Numbered from the stretch's first letter, positions 1 through 9,600 are shown. The stretch is DNA of 16,205 bases from Bryobacterales bacterium (GCA_016789785.1 JAEUQE010000215.1:1-16205), one strand, 5' to 3'. The notes: generated from the sequence alone by a model not told the origin. Numbers and translations: made by a program.

Positions 1-3000
1 GCATCCAATCCGGGCGAGGTGGAAGACATCCGGTTCCGTGTAGTTGTGGAATTCCCCGCGAATACGGTTACCGCAGGCACTTCTCAAGTCCGGCTGACGC
101 TTCATCCTGACACCACCGCCACCACGAGAATCCCTCGATTCACAACTGCCGCTGCTCCGCAAACAGCATTTGTCGTCAATCCGGTCTGCACCGCGATCAC
201 CTGCACACCCGCCACTTTGAACTTCTCGTCCATCGCGCAGGCGACGCCTCCGCCCCAAGCGGTTAACGTTGTGACTCCGGGGGAAGTGTCGTTCAGTACC
301 ACGTCCAACGTTCCCTGGCTCACTGTGAATCCGGCTTCAGGGCAGATTTTGGGTGCGCGAGTGCTCTCGGTTTCGGCGAATCCCGCTCTCGCCGGTGTTG
401 GTTTGGCTGCGGGGAATATTGTGGTCTCGACCGGCCGGGCAGAATGCGTGGTCAACGCCAATCTCAATGTGACCGGCGTCCAAATCGCCCCCTCTCCCGA
501 TGTCGTGACCTTTGACTACTTCGCCGATGGGACCGTGTTGCCCGCACAAGCGAACATCGTGGTCAACAGCTCCGGTGGCCAGACGCCGGTGGAAGCTTCT
601 GTTGGCCCGGACTCCCAGTGGATCGGCCTATCTCCCACCAACTTCGTCGCTCCAGGCACGTTTTCGATCCGACCCAATGTGCAGGGCCTTGCTCCTCGCA
701 ATGTCGAGGGCATCGTGTTCTTGCGATCTCCTGGCGCGCCAGCGGTCACCGTTCAGGTAAGGCTTCGCTTCCAACAACGCCAGCTCACCTTCAATCCCAA
801 TCCGTTGAACCTCACTTGGCAAGCAGGGAGCAGCACCATCCCGTCGGGCACAATTGCCGTCACCAGCGTTCCGTCACCTGTCGCCATCCAAGGAGTGACC
901 GCCGCCACGGATGACGGCCGCAACTGGCTCATCGCCACTGGTTCCGGCCAGACTCCCACAAACCTGACTGCCACCATCGATCCCACGAGGGTCAACCCGG
1001 TCCCAGGTCAATACGGTGGCACGATTACTGTGCAGACAGGCGGAAACCAGACCTTCACAACGCGCGTGATCCTGACCGTAACCAGCGGCCCGACGCTTTC
1101 CGTCAACCCGAGCACGCTCAGCTTCACACATACGGTCGGCGCCGCGAATCCGGCATCGCAGACCGTGAGCGTGAGCAGTAGTTCCCCGCTTGGTTTCACC
1201 GTCGCTTCGAATCAGCCCTGGCTGAGCACGAGCCTGACGTCAGGTACGACGCCTGCTTCGTTGGGTGTCGCCGTCAATCCCACTGGGCTTGCCGCGGGCA
1301 TCTATGACGGCGTGCTGACCTTCACAGCGGGTACTCAAACTGCCACAGTCGCTGTCCGGCTGACCGTGGTCTCTCAGAATCTGCTTGAGGTCGCTCCCGG
1401 CAATCTTACGTTCAATTACGTCATCGGCGGAGCCTTGCCGGCATCCCAATTGTTGACGATTCGCAGTCCACAGCCGCGCCCATTCAACCTCACTCCGGCG
1501 ACGCAGCAGGGCGGCAACTGGCTCAGTCTCTCGCAGTTGTCGGGACAAACCGACGCGGCCGTGGGCGTGAGTGTCAATCCCGCCAATCTTGGCCCAGGTA
1601 CCTATACTGGCTCCATCACCATCACCAGCCAAGAGCTAACCCAGATTGTCCCCGTTACCCTGAATGTGACGCAGTCGCTCATCTTCAGTGCAACGCCGAG
1701 TCCAATCACATTCTTCCATGCGTTCGGTAACGCGACACCACCCGCGGCACAGCAACTCACAATCACCAGCGCGAGTCCTCTCACCTACAGCGCGACGGCA
1801 TCTTCTGTTGGCAACTGGCTAGTCATCTCGCAGAACTCCGGCAATACGGTTTCGATAGGAGGTACGCCAACATCGAGCCTCGTCGTAAGCGCGAATCCCC
1901 TTGGTCTTGCGCCGTCAGCTACACCGTATACAGGCACTATCACGCTGACCACATCCACAGCTCCTGCGATTGTCGTGAACGTCAGCCTTACGGTATCAGG
2001 CTCATCCCTCACGGTGAGCCCATCGTCGTTGAGCTTCACTCACCAGATCAATACGAACGCGCCGCAGCCCCAGGTGCTCTTCATTAACAGCCCCACCAGC
2101 GGGCAGCCAATTACGCTTACCGCGACCTCCGGCGGCTGGCTCCAGGTAACGCCCACAAGTGCGCAAACACCGGCAAGCATCGCCGTGAGCGTGCTGCCGA
2201 GCGGGCTCGAAGTGGGCATCTACAACGGATCCATTCAAATCGTTGCGGGCAGCCAAACACAAACCGTCCCCGTCACTCTCAACGTGATTCAATCCTCCAT
2301 CACGGTGTCGCCCACGACGCTACGGTTCGAGTTCTCTCCGGGTGGCACAGTGCCGCCTGCGCAGACCGTGAGCGTGAGCAGTGTGCCGGGCGGGCAGAGC
2401 TTCGGAGTTTCCGCGACCTCCACCGGCGGCTGGCTCTCCGTATCTTCGAGCGGAAGCATCACGCCCGCAACGCTGACTGTCAGTGTTGCGCCGCAGAACC
2501 TGCAGCAAGGCACATATACGGGCCAGATCACGGTGACCTCCGGTGGCTTCACGGAGATCGTCACGGTCACGCTGGTCGTTCAACCATTCACGTTGACGGT
2601 ATCGCCCACCGCCCTGACCTTTGATGCCCAGCCCGGCGGGCCCGCGCCGTCCACTCAAACCGTAAATGTCACCAGCGTGCCGCCTGGCGTGAACTTCAGC
2701 ATCGCGACCAGTGCCGAGGCTCGATGGCTTTCCGCCAGCGCCTCCAGCGGACGCACTCCGGCGACGCTCACCGTTTCTGTCGACCCAACCGGGCTCGATG
2801 CGGGCACTTACACCGGTACCATCACTGTTACCGCACAAGGCCAGTCACAGAGTGTTGCCGTGACGCTCAATGTGGCGCGTCCTGTGCTCAACGTCAACCC
2901 ATCGTCGCTGACGTTCAACCATATCCTGCTGCAAGACCCGCCCGCATCGCAGACTGTGTCTGTCACGAGTGTTCCCACGGGAATCAACTTCGGTGCATCG

Positions 3001-4374
3001 GTTGCCAGCAATTCGGCTTGGCTCTCGGCGAGCGTCGCATCGAGCCGCACACCAGGTTCGGTGACTGTGTCCGTGGATCCGACCGGGCTCAACCCTGGCA
3101 CCTACACCGGAACGATCGCCGTCACCGCCGCGGGGCAGACACAGAACGTCGGCGTCACGTTCACGATCACCGGCGGAACCCTCAACGTCTCTCCGTCGCA
3201 GGCGGATTTCAACGCCACTGCCGGCGCGCAGACAACGGAGCCGATCCGCGTACAAGTGAACAGCAACCCACCGAACCTGCCGTTCAGCTTCTCGGGCGCC
3301 GCTCCGTGGTTGTCCGCCGAATCTTCCTCGGGCACGACACCGGCTACGCTGACTCTCCGCGCCAATCCCGCTGGACTTGCGCCTGGCACCTACACCAGCA
3401 CGATCACCATTACGGCGCCGGGCGCCACAAACAGTCCGCAGTCCGTGCGTGTCAGCCTTGTTGTGACCGGCCCGCCGACCATCACAACCCTGAGCCAGAC
3501 AAGCGCAGTGGCGGGCTCGCAGGGCTTTGCGCTCACTGTGAACGGCACCAATTTCGTTCAGGCGAGCCAGATTCTTGTGAACGGATCTCCTCTCGCAACG
3601 ACGTTTGTGAGCGGTACCCAACTGCGTGCCGACATCCCTGCCAATCTGATCGCTCGTCCTGGCAGCATCGAGATCCGTGTTGCGAGTCCAGGCGGTCTGA
3701 CATCGCCGCAGGTACTGTTTGTCGTGCGCCTCGCAGCCAACGCTTTGCGGCTCGAAATCGCCGGCAACACAGGACCGGGCGAGCAGCCGCGAGTGGTGGC
3801 AGTGCTCAACGAAGCCGCCAGTGCACCGCTTGCCGGCACGCTCACCATGACCTTCTCCGGGCGCGATACCGCGGTCCAGTTTGCCTCCGGCGGACGCACC
3901 GCAACCTTTGCCATCGCCGCCGGAGCAACCCGGTCTCAGGAGGTGCCGTTCAGCACCGGCACGGTCGCGGGCCGCATCGATCTTGTGGGGCGCGTGACGA
4001 GCGGAGGCGCAGACCTTACTCCCGATCCAGTGCCTTCCGCGGCCGTTACCATTGATCCCGCGGCGCCTGTCATTCGCCGTGTCGAGCTGCAGCGCAGCAA
4101 CGATGGTTTTGCGTTCGTGATTACGGGATTTACATCCACTCGCGAACTCACCGAAATCAACGTTCGCTTCAACGGAAACGTGCAGCCGGCGGAAGTGACC
4201 ACGAACGTGGCTGCCATCTTCACCACCTACTTCAACAACACTGCCAACGATCAGTTCGGTGGCCAGTTCGAGTTGCGGTTCCCATTCACGGGGCAGACCA
4301 CGGGGATCACTTCCGCCGTGGTGACACTGGTGAACAGCCGGGGCAGATCGAATTCGGTGACGGTGAATTTTTAA
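1..4374 (+). CDS. Large BACON-repeat surface/secreted protein with IPT/TIG domain (5' partial)
   Basis: The frame is open from base 1 (first residues ASNPGEVEDIRF), so the ATG at 19 is internal and the true start is upstream; 1457 residues are present, ending at TAA 4372-4374. After a short beta-rich lead-in, about eleven repeats of 90-100 residues run from roughly residue 67 to 1156. Each has the BACON-like pattern: a V-x-P-x-x-L-x-F opening strand, a W-L core (SxxWL or GGWL), an S-G-x-T-P-A turn, V-x-P-x-G-L, then G-x-Y-x-G-x-I and a closing V-T-L-x-V strand. An IPT/TIG-like domain follows (about 1159-1243; motif VNGTNF), then a C-terminal beta-rich module of about 210 residues ending in SVTVNF. 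BACON domains are Ig-like folds of extracellular proteins and some bind carbohydrate or mucin. No catalytic residues, membrane anchor or LPXTG signal is visible. Adhesion or surface-scaffold roles are inference; the repeat architecture itself is clear. Confidence 0.9.
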   Translation, partial: ASNPGEVEDIRFRVVVEFPANTVTAGTSQVRLTLHPDTTATTRIPRFTTAAAPQTAFVVNPVCTAITCTPATLNFSSIAQATPPPQAVNVVTPGEVSFSTTSNVPWLTVNPASGQILGARVLSVSANPALAGVGLAAGNIVVSTGRAECVVNANLNVTGVQIAPSPDVVTFDYFADGTVLPAQANIVVNSSGGQTPVEASVGPDSQWIGLSPTNFVAPGTFSIRPNVQGLAPRNVEGIVFLRSPGAPAVTVQVRLRFQQRQLTFNPNPLNLTWQAGSSTIPSGTIAVTSVPSPVAIQGVTAATDDGRNWLIATGSGQTPTNLTATIDPTRVNPVPGQYGGTITVQTGGNQTFTTRVILTVTSGPTLSVNPSTLSFTHTVGAANPASQTVSVSSSSPLGFTVASNQPWLSTSLTSGTTPASLGVAVNPTGLAAGIYDGVLTFTAGTQTATVAVRLTVVSQNLLEVAPGNLTFNYVIGGALPASQLLTIRSPQPRPFNLTPATQQGGNWLSLSQLSGQTDAAVGVSVNPANLGPGTYTGSITITSQELTQIVPVTLNVTQSLIFSATPSPITFFHAFGNATPPAAQQLTITSASPLTYSATASSVGNWLVISQNSGNTVSIGGTPTSSLVVSANPLGLAPSATPYTGTITLTTSTAPAIVVNVSLTVSGSSLTVSPSSLSFTHQINTNAPQPQVLFINSPTSGQPITLTATSGGWLQVTPTSAQTPASIAVSVLPSGLEVGIYNGSIQIVAGSQTQTVPVTLNVIQSSITVSPTTLRFEFSPGGTVPPAQTVSVSSVPGGQSFGVSATSTGGWLSVSSSGSITPATLTVSVAPQNLQQGTYTGQITVTSGGFTEIVTVTLVVQPFTLTVSPTALTFDAQPGGPAPSTQTVNVTSVPPGVNFSIATSAEARWLSASASSGRTPATLTVSVDPTGLDAGTYTGTITVTAQGQSQSVAVTLNVARPVLNVNPSSLTFNHILLQDPPASQTVSVTSVPTGINFGASVASNSAWLSASVASSRTPGSVTVSVDPTGLNPGTYTGTIAVTAAGQTQNVGVTFTITGGTLNVSPSQADFNATAGAQTTEPIRVQVNSNPPNLPFSFSGAAPWLSAESSSGTTPATLTLRANPAGLAPGTYTSTITITAPGATNSPQSVRVSLVVTGPPTITTLSQTSAVAGSQGFALTVNGTNFVQASQILVNGSPLATTFVSGTQLRADIPANLIARPGSIEIRVASPGGLTSPQVLFVVRLAANALRLEIAGNTGPGEQPRVVAVLNEAASAPLAGTLTMTFSGRDTAVQFASGGRTATFAIAAGATRSQEVPFSTGTVAGRIDLVGRVTSGGADLTPDPVPSAAVTIDPAAPVIRRVELQRSNDGFAFVITGFTSTRELTEINVRFNGNVQPAEVTTNVAAIFTTYFNNTANDQFGGQFELRFPFTGQTTGITSAVVTLVNSRGRSNSVTVNF
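199..3468 (+). repeat. Tandem array of about eleven BACON-like protein repeats
   Basis: Repeat units begin near 199, 490, 784, 1090, 1378, 1681, 2005, 2297, 2587, 2881 and 3178, with a period of about 285-320 bases. The first three units and the last (degenerate opening strand) are the most diverged. Units 4, 7, 8, 9 and 10 are closest to a common consensus. Divergence at DNA level is high, so the expansion is old. Unit borders are estimated by eye and could shift by a few residues. Confidence 0.8.
1157..2382 (+). repeat. 23-bp exact direct repeat in two BACON units
   Basis: Positions 1157-1179 and 2360-2382 are identical over 23 bases and encode the same peptide, QTVSVSS, in the second strand of repeat units 4 and 8. 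The flanking bases differ. It marks shared ancestry (or gene conversion) of these units; it is not a mobile-element or att site. Confidence 0.75.
3475..3727 (+). other. IPT/TIG-like Ig domain within the BACON protein
   Basis: This segment starts PPTITTLSQTSAVAG, continues with the family hallmark LTVNGTNF and a VNGSPL strand, and closes with a G-S-I-E-I-R-V strand and SPGG turn. That is the usual layout of an IPT/TIG domain: P-x-I opening, G-x-x-F, v-x-w/v-N-G-x-x-x-x-T. These Ig-like modules are common spacers in secreted bacterial proteins, where they sit between repeats and C-terminal domains as here. Confidence 0.75.
3730..4371 (+). other. C-terminal beta-rich module of the BACON protein, unknown family
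   Basis: About 210 residues after the TIG domain do not follow the BACON pattern. The first half (beginning RLAANALRLEIAGN) resembles another Ig-like strand set. The second half starts near VIRRVELQRSNDGFAFVITG, contains the FGGQFELRFPF stretch and ends in a short strand SVTVNF with a terminal aromatic residue. A C-terminal sorting or anchoring role is conceivable because of the position, but nothing in the sequence proves it. Confidence 0.45.
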
Positions 4375-4999
4375 TCGCGCTCTTCCCGGCGGTCTTCACT
4401 GCGACGCTTCCTGGTGCGCCATGCACGCGTACCAGGATCGCGGTGCGCGGTTGCGGCGCTGGCGCCAATACGACAGCGAACCCATCACCCGGTGCGCGCG
4501 GCCGGTGTGTACAGGCCGCGGTTCCGGTCTTCGCGTAGGCATCTCTTCCAAGAGCCTTTGCTGTGCCCGACGCCGACGCCTTCCGCATCCCTTCCAGAAT
4601 GCTTGCGACCCCTGGTTCAGCGGCTCGCCGGTGCAACTCGACATATGCCCTCAGCAGTTTCTCCGGTTCCGCGCGGTCCAGTTGTTCCAGCCCGAAACGC
4701 AGAGCCACGCTTCGCAACTCGTCTTCGGGCACACCTTGCCGGAGCGCGTCGAAATACGTGTTGCATGACTGTGCGATCGCCGGCACGATCTCCATCTCTC
4801 CATGTCCATCCGGCTTCCAGCAGCGCTTGCACCGCACTCGCGGATACACGAAGCCGTGCCGCTGGGCGTAGGCTAGCGCAATGAAGGGCTTTGCCAGCGA
4901 TCCGATTGGAACAGGCTTCGTGTCTTCCCACTCCCGCCGCACCACGTTCCCGGTTGCGAGATCGATTTCAAGAAGCGAAATCGCAAGCAGCAGGCTCAC
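4307..4999 (-). CDS. Minimal penicillin-binding protein transpeptidase-domain protein
   Basis: A 230-residue protein carrying all three serine-transpeptidase motifs: SxxK at 34-37 (SLAK, in GSLAKPF), SxN at 78-80 (SCN, in SCNTYF) and KTG at 157-159 (KTGTA). The CxxCW...GHG stretch at 57-67, just before SCNTYF, matches the spacing and residues seen in class B enzymes of the PBP2 type. It should bind or cross-link peptidoglycan stem peptides through an acyl-serine intermediate. Full class B PBPs are roughly 600 residues with a membrane anchor and dimerisation domain; here only the catalytic domain remains and there is no clear signal peptide (only LLLAISLL near the start). The start is GTG 4999-4997, overlapping the preceding TGA as GTGA; the frame is closed upstream by a stop at 5051-5053 with no other start codon, and no Shine-Dalgarno is visible, so reinitiation is likely. 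The last 22 or so residues run into the antisense of the plus-strand gene. Confidence 0.85.
   Translation of the reverse strand: MSLLLAISLLEIDLATGNVVRREWEDTKPVPIGSLAKPFIALAYAQRHGFVYPRVRCKRCWKPDGHGEMEIVPAIAQSCNTYFDALRQGVPEDELRSVALRFGLEQLDRAEPEKLLRAYVELHRRAAEPGVASILEGMRKASASGTAKALGRDAYAKTGTAACTHRPRAPGDGFAVVLAPAPQPRTAILVRVHGAPGSVAVKTAGKSAIKNSPSPNSICPGCSPVSPRRK
4996..4999 (-). promoter_or_regulatory. GTGA stop/start overlap of the DUF3352-like and transpeptidase genes
   Basis: The stop TGA 4998-4996 and the start GTG 4999-4997 share two bases. No Shine-Dalgarno can be found in the 20 bases before the GTG, unlike the other three junctions, so translation of the transpeptidase probably depends on ribosomes finishing the upstream gene. 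Confidence 0.7.
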
Positions 5000-6657
5000 G
5001 GGGTCATCCGGTAGCTGACGGACTGGCGAACCGCACGGCCCTGATCCTGCTCAGCGACAGTCACTGCCTGCAATCGCCGTAGCGATCTTGCGAGGCTTGG
5101 TAGATTCGCGGAGAAGAGTGGTGGCTCGCCACCCGATGCGTCGCGCCCCGGAAACTCGATGAGCCGCATCATGCGCTCAACGCTCGCAACTTCCGGCCCC
5201 ACGCGGTAGCCCGCGACGTAACTCACGTTTGCCGGCCATTGCACTGCGCTCGAACCACTCGCCAGGCTGCGAATGGCCTCCGCCCGGTTCGAGATCAACA
5301 GCACATTACCCTGTACTTGTATCGCCAGTGGATGCAGTCCGTCCAACTCTGCGATTCCCTGCTGATCCCGCCACTGCATCCCGATCGCCGATGTGCTGAT
5401 CACGCGGCTCAAGCTTTGCACCAGTGCGTCGCGGACCGGAGTCGCATTCCATGCGGAGCCTGCTCGAAGCGCGATCACCGTGTCGTGATTTACGAATACC
5501 TGATCGGACTGAGTTCGAAGCTGGTGCATACTCAGCATCGCCAGTGGACGGTTTGCAAGCAGCAGATCTCGTAAGGGAACTTCGCGAAACACGTTTTCAT
5601 TCGCTTCCGATGCTGGCGAGTCCAATCTTGTTTCGAGGTCGCTCTCATCGCCGGCGATGCCTGGTCCCGCGGAAACATTCGGCGCCATTTCTGTTCTGGC
5701 AGCGATGGTCGTTCCCGGATTCAACAAGCGTGCGCTGATCCACTTCGCTGCTGCTTCCGCATCAGGCTTCGCCCATGCGCGATACACCGTCGCGCTGGGT
5801 GAAACCAACCGCGACAACTCTCGCAGAGCCGTGATATCCGGCGCTGGCGCCGCCTCTGCCCGCAACAAGACGCGCTCTTCTTTGAATTCGTTACCCTCGC
5901 GGCGGATATCGCTGATTGCGGCACGGTACTGACGCATGTCCGCCACATTGCGCTGGACCCAGTAGGACCGGAACGCTGGCGCCCTCACCAGACGTTCCAT
6001 GTTCGTAACCATGCGCACTTCGCCGGCGCTACCAGCCTCCTTCAACGCGTCTACGAACCATGGTTCCGTCGCCACAGGCGCTCCCTGCGCGCCCGCGTTC
6101 AGCGCAAGCGCCGCTGTGAGCGCGTCTTCCCGTGTCGCCAGCAAAAGCAGATCGCCTGCGATTGCGAATGCCGCTGTGCGCTTCGAGGCGCCATCGGTCT
6201 TTGCGTAGTACGTCACACCCGAAGCCGATCGCTGTGCAAACTTCTCGCGCACTTGCCACACCACGCTCTGCATGGCCCGCGCGGATGCAAGCCGTGTTAC
6301 ATAGAGGAATTCGAGACTATTGATGTCGTAGACCGCCAGCGCCGACTCAGCGCCCGCTACCGAATTGAGCAGATTCATGTCCGGGGGCAGGCCCACCGCC
6401 TTTGCGTACTCATCGTAAACATCGCCCAGGCGCAGAAACAGCCGTGAACGCGAGAACACCTCATGGTTCGTGCTCGCCAGCCACGCGCGTTTCTCCGCGG
6501 ATGCGTTCCACTCGGTGAGGAGTGCGCCGAAGTTCTTTGCCTCAATGTACAAGACGGCGCCCGGGGGCGTGATCGATGCCAGCGGTTTTGCTGAGGGTTG
6601 CGCCACCAGCCAGATCGCGACGGCGCCTAAGATCAGAATGGCCACACGGGTCTTCAT
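4996..6657 (-). CDS. Exported protein of unknown function, DUF3352-like
   Basis: I choose ATG 6657-6655 as the start. It gives a signal peptide (MKTRVAILILGAVAIWLVAQ), sits 5 bases after a GGGAGGT ribosome site and overlaps the preceding stop as ATGA. The open frame extends 45 codons further upstream, but that part is antisense-like low-complexity sequence inside the preceding gene. The mature protein (553 residues in all) opens with PPGAVLYIEAKNFGALLTEW and includes ALAVYDINSLEFLYVTRL (about 107-123), a pattern I associate with DUF3352-type exported proteins: P-A-D/G-x-x-x-Y-V/I-E opening, then a self-description of activity strands. No enzymatic motif is recognised. It is the fourth gene of the operon, between the giant TPR protein and the transpeptidase. 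The family name is a recollection of pattern, not a search result. Confidence 0.8.
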   Translation of the reverse strand: MKTRVAILILGAVAIWLVAQPSAKPLASITPPGAVLYIEAKNFGALLTEWNASAEKRAWLASTNHEVFSRSRLFLRLGDVYDEYAKAVGLPPDMNLLNSVAGAESALAVYDINSLEFLYVTRLASARAMQSVVWQVREKFAQRSASGVTYYAKTDGASKRTAAFAIAGDLLLLATREDALTAALALNAGAQGAPVATEPWFVDALKEAGSAGEVRMVTNMERLVRAPAFRSYWVQRNVADMRQYRAAISDIRREGNEFKEERVLLRAEAAPAPDITALRELSRLVSPSATVYRAWAKPDAEAAAKWISARLLNPGTTIAARTEMAPNVSAGPGIAGDESDLETRLDSPASEANENVFREVPLRDLLLANRPLAMLSMHQLRTQSDQVFVNHDTVIALRAGSAWNATPVRDALVQSLSRVISTSAIGMQWRDQQGIAELDGLHPLAIQVQGNVLLISNRAEAIRSLASGSSAVQWPANVSYVAGYRVGPEVASVERMMRLIEFPGRDASGGEPPLFSANLPSLARSLRRLQAVTVAEQDQGRAVRQSVSYRMTP

Positions 6658-9600
6658 CGCGCACCTCCCGCCACCGGAACTGGAATCATCGGCCGAACCA
6701 CACGAGGCTGTTCCAAATGCTCGCTGACATGAGGCAACCGATTGCGATTCGTGTTCCGCCTCAGGATCTCTTTCCGCCGCTCCGCTATCCATGTCCCATC
6801 CGCCGCGTTCCCGTCCAGAGATTCCGCAACTTGCCTCATCGCGATGGCATTGGCCAGCGCGCCCGCCCGCTCGAAACTGTCGGATGCATCGCGCGCCAGC
6901 CGCGCCCGCTCCGCCTTCGTCAACTTACGGTCTTCCAGGAAACGTTGAGCCGCATAGGAGTTTACGTCATAACCCTCCCGGAGGTCAGCTTCGAACACGG
7001 GCCGCAACTCGTACTCCGTCAAATGAGACAACGCGTTCAATGCAAGTCTGTGCTGCCCCGCCACGCGTGCCATGCGGAACAACGCCAGCTTCGCATCCGG
7101 ATCATCGGGATTCGTGCGCACCGCAGTCACTGCTTGCGCTAACGTCGACGGGGCAACCCGCGCACTCGCTTCGGACAGCCAGGGCGTTGCTTTCGCTGAC
7201 ATCTCGGCGAACTCTCTCGCCTCCGCTTCCTTCTGGAATCGCCGCAGCAACGCGGCGGCCTCTGGCAGGTGGGCGAATGCCGGATCCATCACCAGGTTCA
7301 TCCGCCGCAACTGCGACACCGCGCCAGATACATCGCCCTCTTCCAGCAACACTTCAGCGAGCCCAAGAAACTCGCCTGCCACCAGTGATGGCTGCTGCAA
7401 CCTGCGCTCATAGTGGAATCGCAACAACTGCCGTGCTGCTGCCGCCGAGCCCTTTTCTCGCAGCTTCAGCGCAGCCTTCTGAAGAACCTCATCCCACGGC
7501 GGAGTTTCCTCTCCGGCCCGCCATTTCCCGATCTTCTTCGGCAACTCCCCCGCTCGCTCTGCTAAATACAAGTCCAGAGGATCGAGGATCCAATTCAGCC
7601 GCTGACGGCCGTCCGCCGGCAGCGAGGCCGCCGCAATGCGGGCGCGATCGAGATCGCTGTCGATGAGATGCTCAAGATAGTTGCCGTAAACTCCGTAGTA
7701 CTGCCCGAGCGCCATGTCTCTCGCTTCACCGACGGCGCTCGCCGCCTGCGCCTGGTACGCTTCCACCGCGCGTTCCAACAGCAGAGCTTTCGACTTCACA
7801 TCAAGCCAGGGTTCTCTTGCCATTGATTGCAGGAACTCTCCAGGCGAAGGAAGCGACCGGCTTGCGGCCACCATCCATGGAGCATCGAAATGCTTCAGCA
7901 CATCGATCATGGAGTGCGGTCCGAATCGCCGCAATGCCGCGAGCACCGTGCGCTCGACGTCTTCGCGCATCGCCGTGTGCAACTTGCGTGCAACCAGTTC
8001 ATCCATCACCATCCGCAAATCCGCCACCGCGCTATAGGGTGGTCTGCGCTCCGCCATTTGCGCCGCGATGGAATCCAGAGCTTCCTTCCAGCTTGCCTGG
8101 GCCGCCGTCATGTTGTTCTGAGCCGCATACAGCATCCCGCGCCGCACCATCGACGCCGCATGCCCCGGCTGCAACTGAAGCGCAAGGTCGTAGTCCGCCA
8201 TTGCAGCGGCATTCCGTCCCGTTTCCCGCTCGTACTCGGCGAGTTCGTAGTAAGCTCCCGCGCGGCCCGGCGAGGCTTCCACCGTGGAGGCGAGATAGTC
8301 CTCCGCATCACGATTCTTCAGGAAATCGAGATACTCCGCATAGCGCCCGCCGTACGCATACCACGTGCTCCCCGCGAGTTGCAGCGTTCGATCCGTCGGC
8401 TTGCCCACGCGAGCACCGATCAACATGCTTCCCAGCGCCTCTTGAAACGCCTGCTGGATGTTCGGTGTCCGCAATCCGAAGTAGAGGCCGGTCAAACCGG
8501 TGTGCGCGCGCAGCCATACCGGAGGTTGTCCGGCCGCCCTCGCCGCAATCGCCTGCATCGCCAGCGGTGCATTTCCGCTCGCCATCGCGGCGTTGGCCGC
8601 GTCGTCACGCGGGCCACGCCCCGCCAACTGCACCAGCCGCGCCGGGTTCCGCTTCGCCAATAGCTCCAGGTAGCGCTCCGTGTACGCGCCCGCAAGCCCC
8701 AGTACCCGCAACTCCGCTGCTTCATCGCCCGCCGTTCGATACGTCTCCGCCGCGAACATCAGTAGCTGAGGACGCGCGTCGTTTGCAGGATGCACCTTCC
8801 AATACGCCTCCAACTGCTGTCCCAGTTCGCTGTGCGCAAGCCGGCGATTCTGCAGTTGACGCAGCCTGTCCAATGCGCCATTCGCATCGTCACCGCCCGG
8901 CTGCGCCATCATCGTCTCGACCAGGCGCTTCACTTCCCAGTCCGTGATCCCGGCTGTCTGCCCGATCGACGCCGCCGCACGCGAAGGCAGTTTGTCGAGA
9001 AACAACGCGAATTGCGCCTTCTGCGCCTGCGTCGCAAGTTGCCCGGTGTACATCGCCAGCGACGACACCATCTGCGCGTCGGGCACTTTCGCATACGCGG
9101 CGTCGAACTGCCCCAGTCTGACCATCACGCGCGCATAGATGGGAATTGCATAGGCATGTTCCTGCGCCAGTTTCGCTCCCGCCAGTTGCAGACCCTTCTC
9201 CGCATACTCACGAGCTTGCGCCAGCATGCCCCAACTCTCCAACTTCTCCGCGGCTTGGAAGTGCCCCGATGGAGAGTCTTCGCGCCCTTCCAGATACGCT
9301 TTTTTCAGGGCCGCGAGGCAGTCATCGATCCTTCGTTGACGTGCGCGGACTTGAGCCACACGCTCCATCCACACCGAGTTGCGATAGCTGAGATCGTAGA
9401 CCTTCGCAAATGTCGCCGCGGCTTCATCGAAGCGCAGCAGCCTCTCCTCCACGTCACCGCGAGACGTCAGCAAATCGATGCGGTCGGGCCGGAGTTCGCT
9501 TGCCTTTGTGAATGCGGCGATCGCTGCGGGATAGTCTTCGAACGCGAGAAACAACTTCGCCAGCAATGCATGAAAGCGCGCATCCCTGGGCGACGCCGCG

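Noticed and set aside
1157..2382. Direct repeat as a CRISPR or att site
   Set aside because: Only two copies, in frame within homologous protein repeats, with no spacer regularity.
2724..4055. 443-codon open frame on plus strand inside the BACON gene
   Set aside because: It is an out-of-frame shadow: rich in Arg, His and Cys, no domain pattern, and the overlapping frame has clear repeats.
4375..4420. Bidirectional terminator between the convergent genes
   Set aside because: No stem of convincing length with a flanking T-run on either strand could be found by eye.
6658..6792. N-terminal extension of the DUF3352-like protein to a start at 6792
   Set aside because: The extension lies inside the TPR gene, has no hydrophobic signal and would bury the signal peptide that follows the well-placed ATG at 6657.
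7817..8947. 376-codon plus-strand open frame opposite the giant TPR gene
   Set aside because: Pro/Ser/Arg-rich low-complexity translation, no ribosome site, fully inside a well-supported gene.
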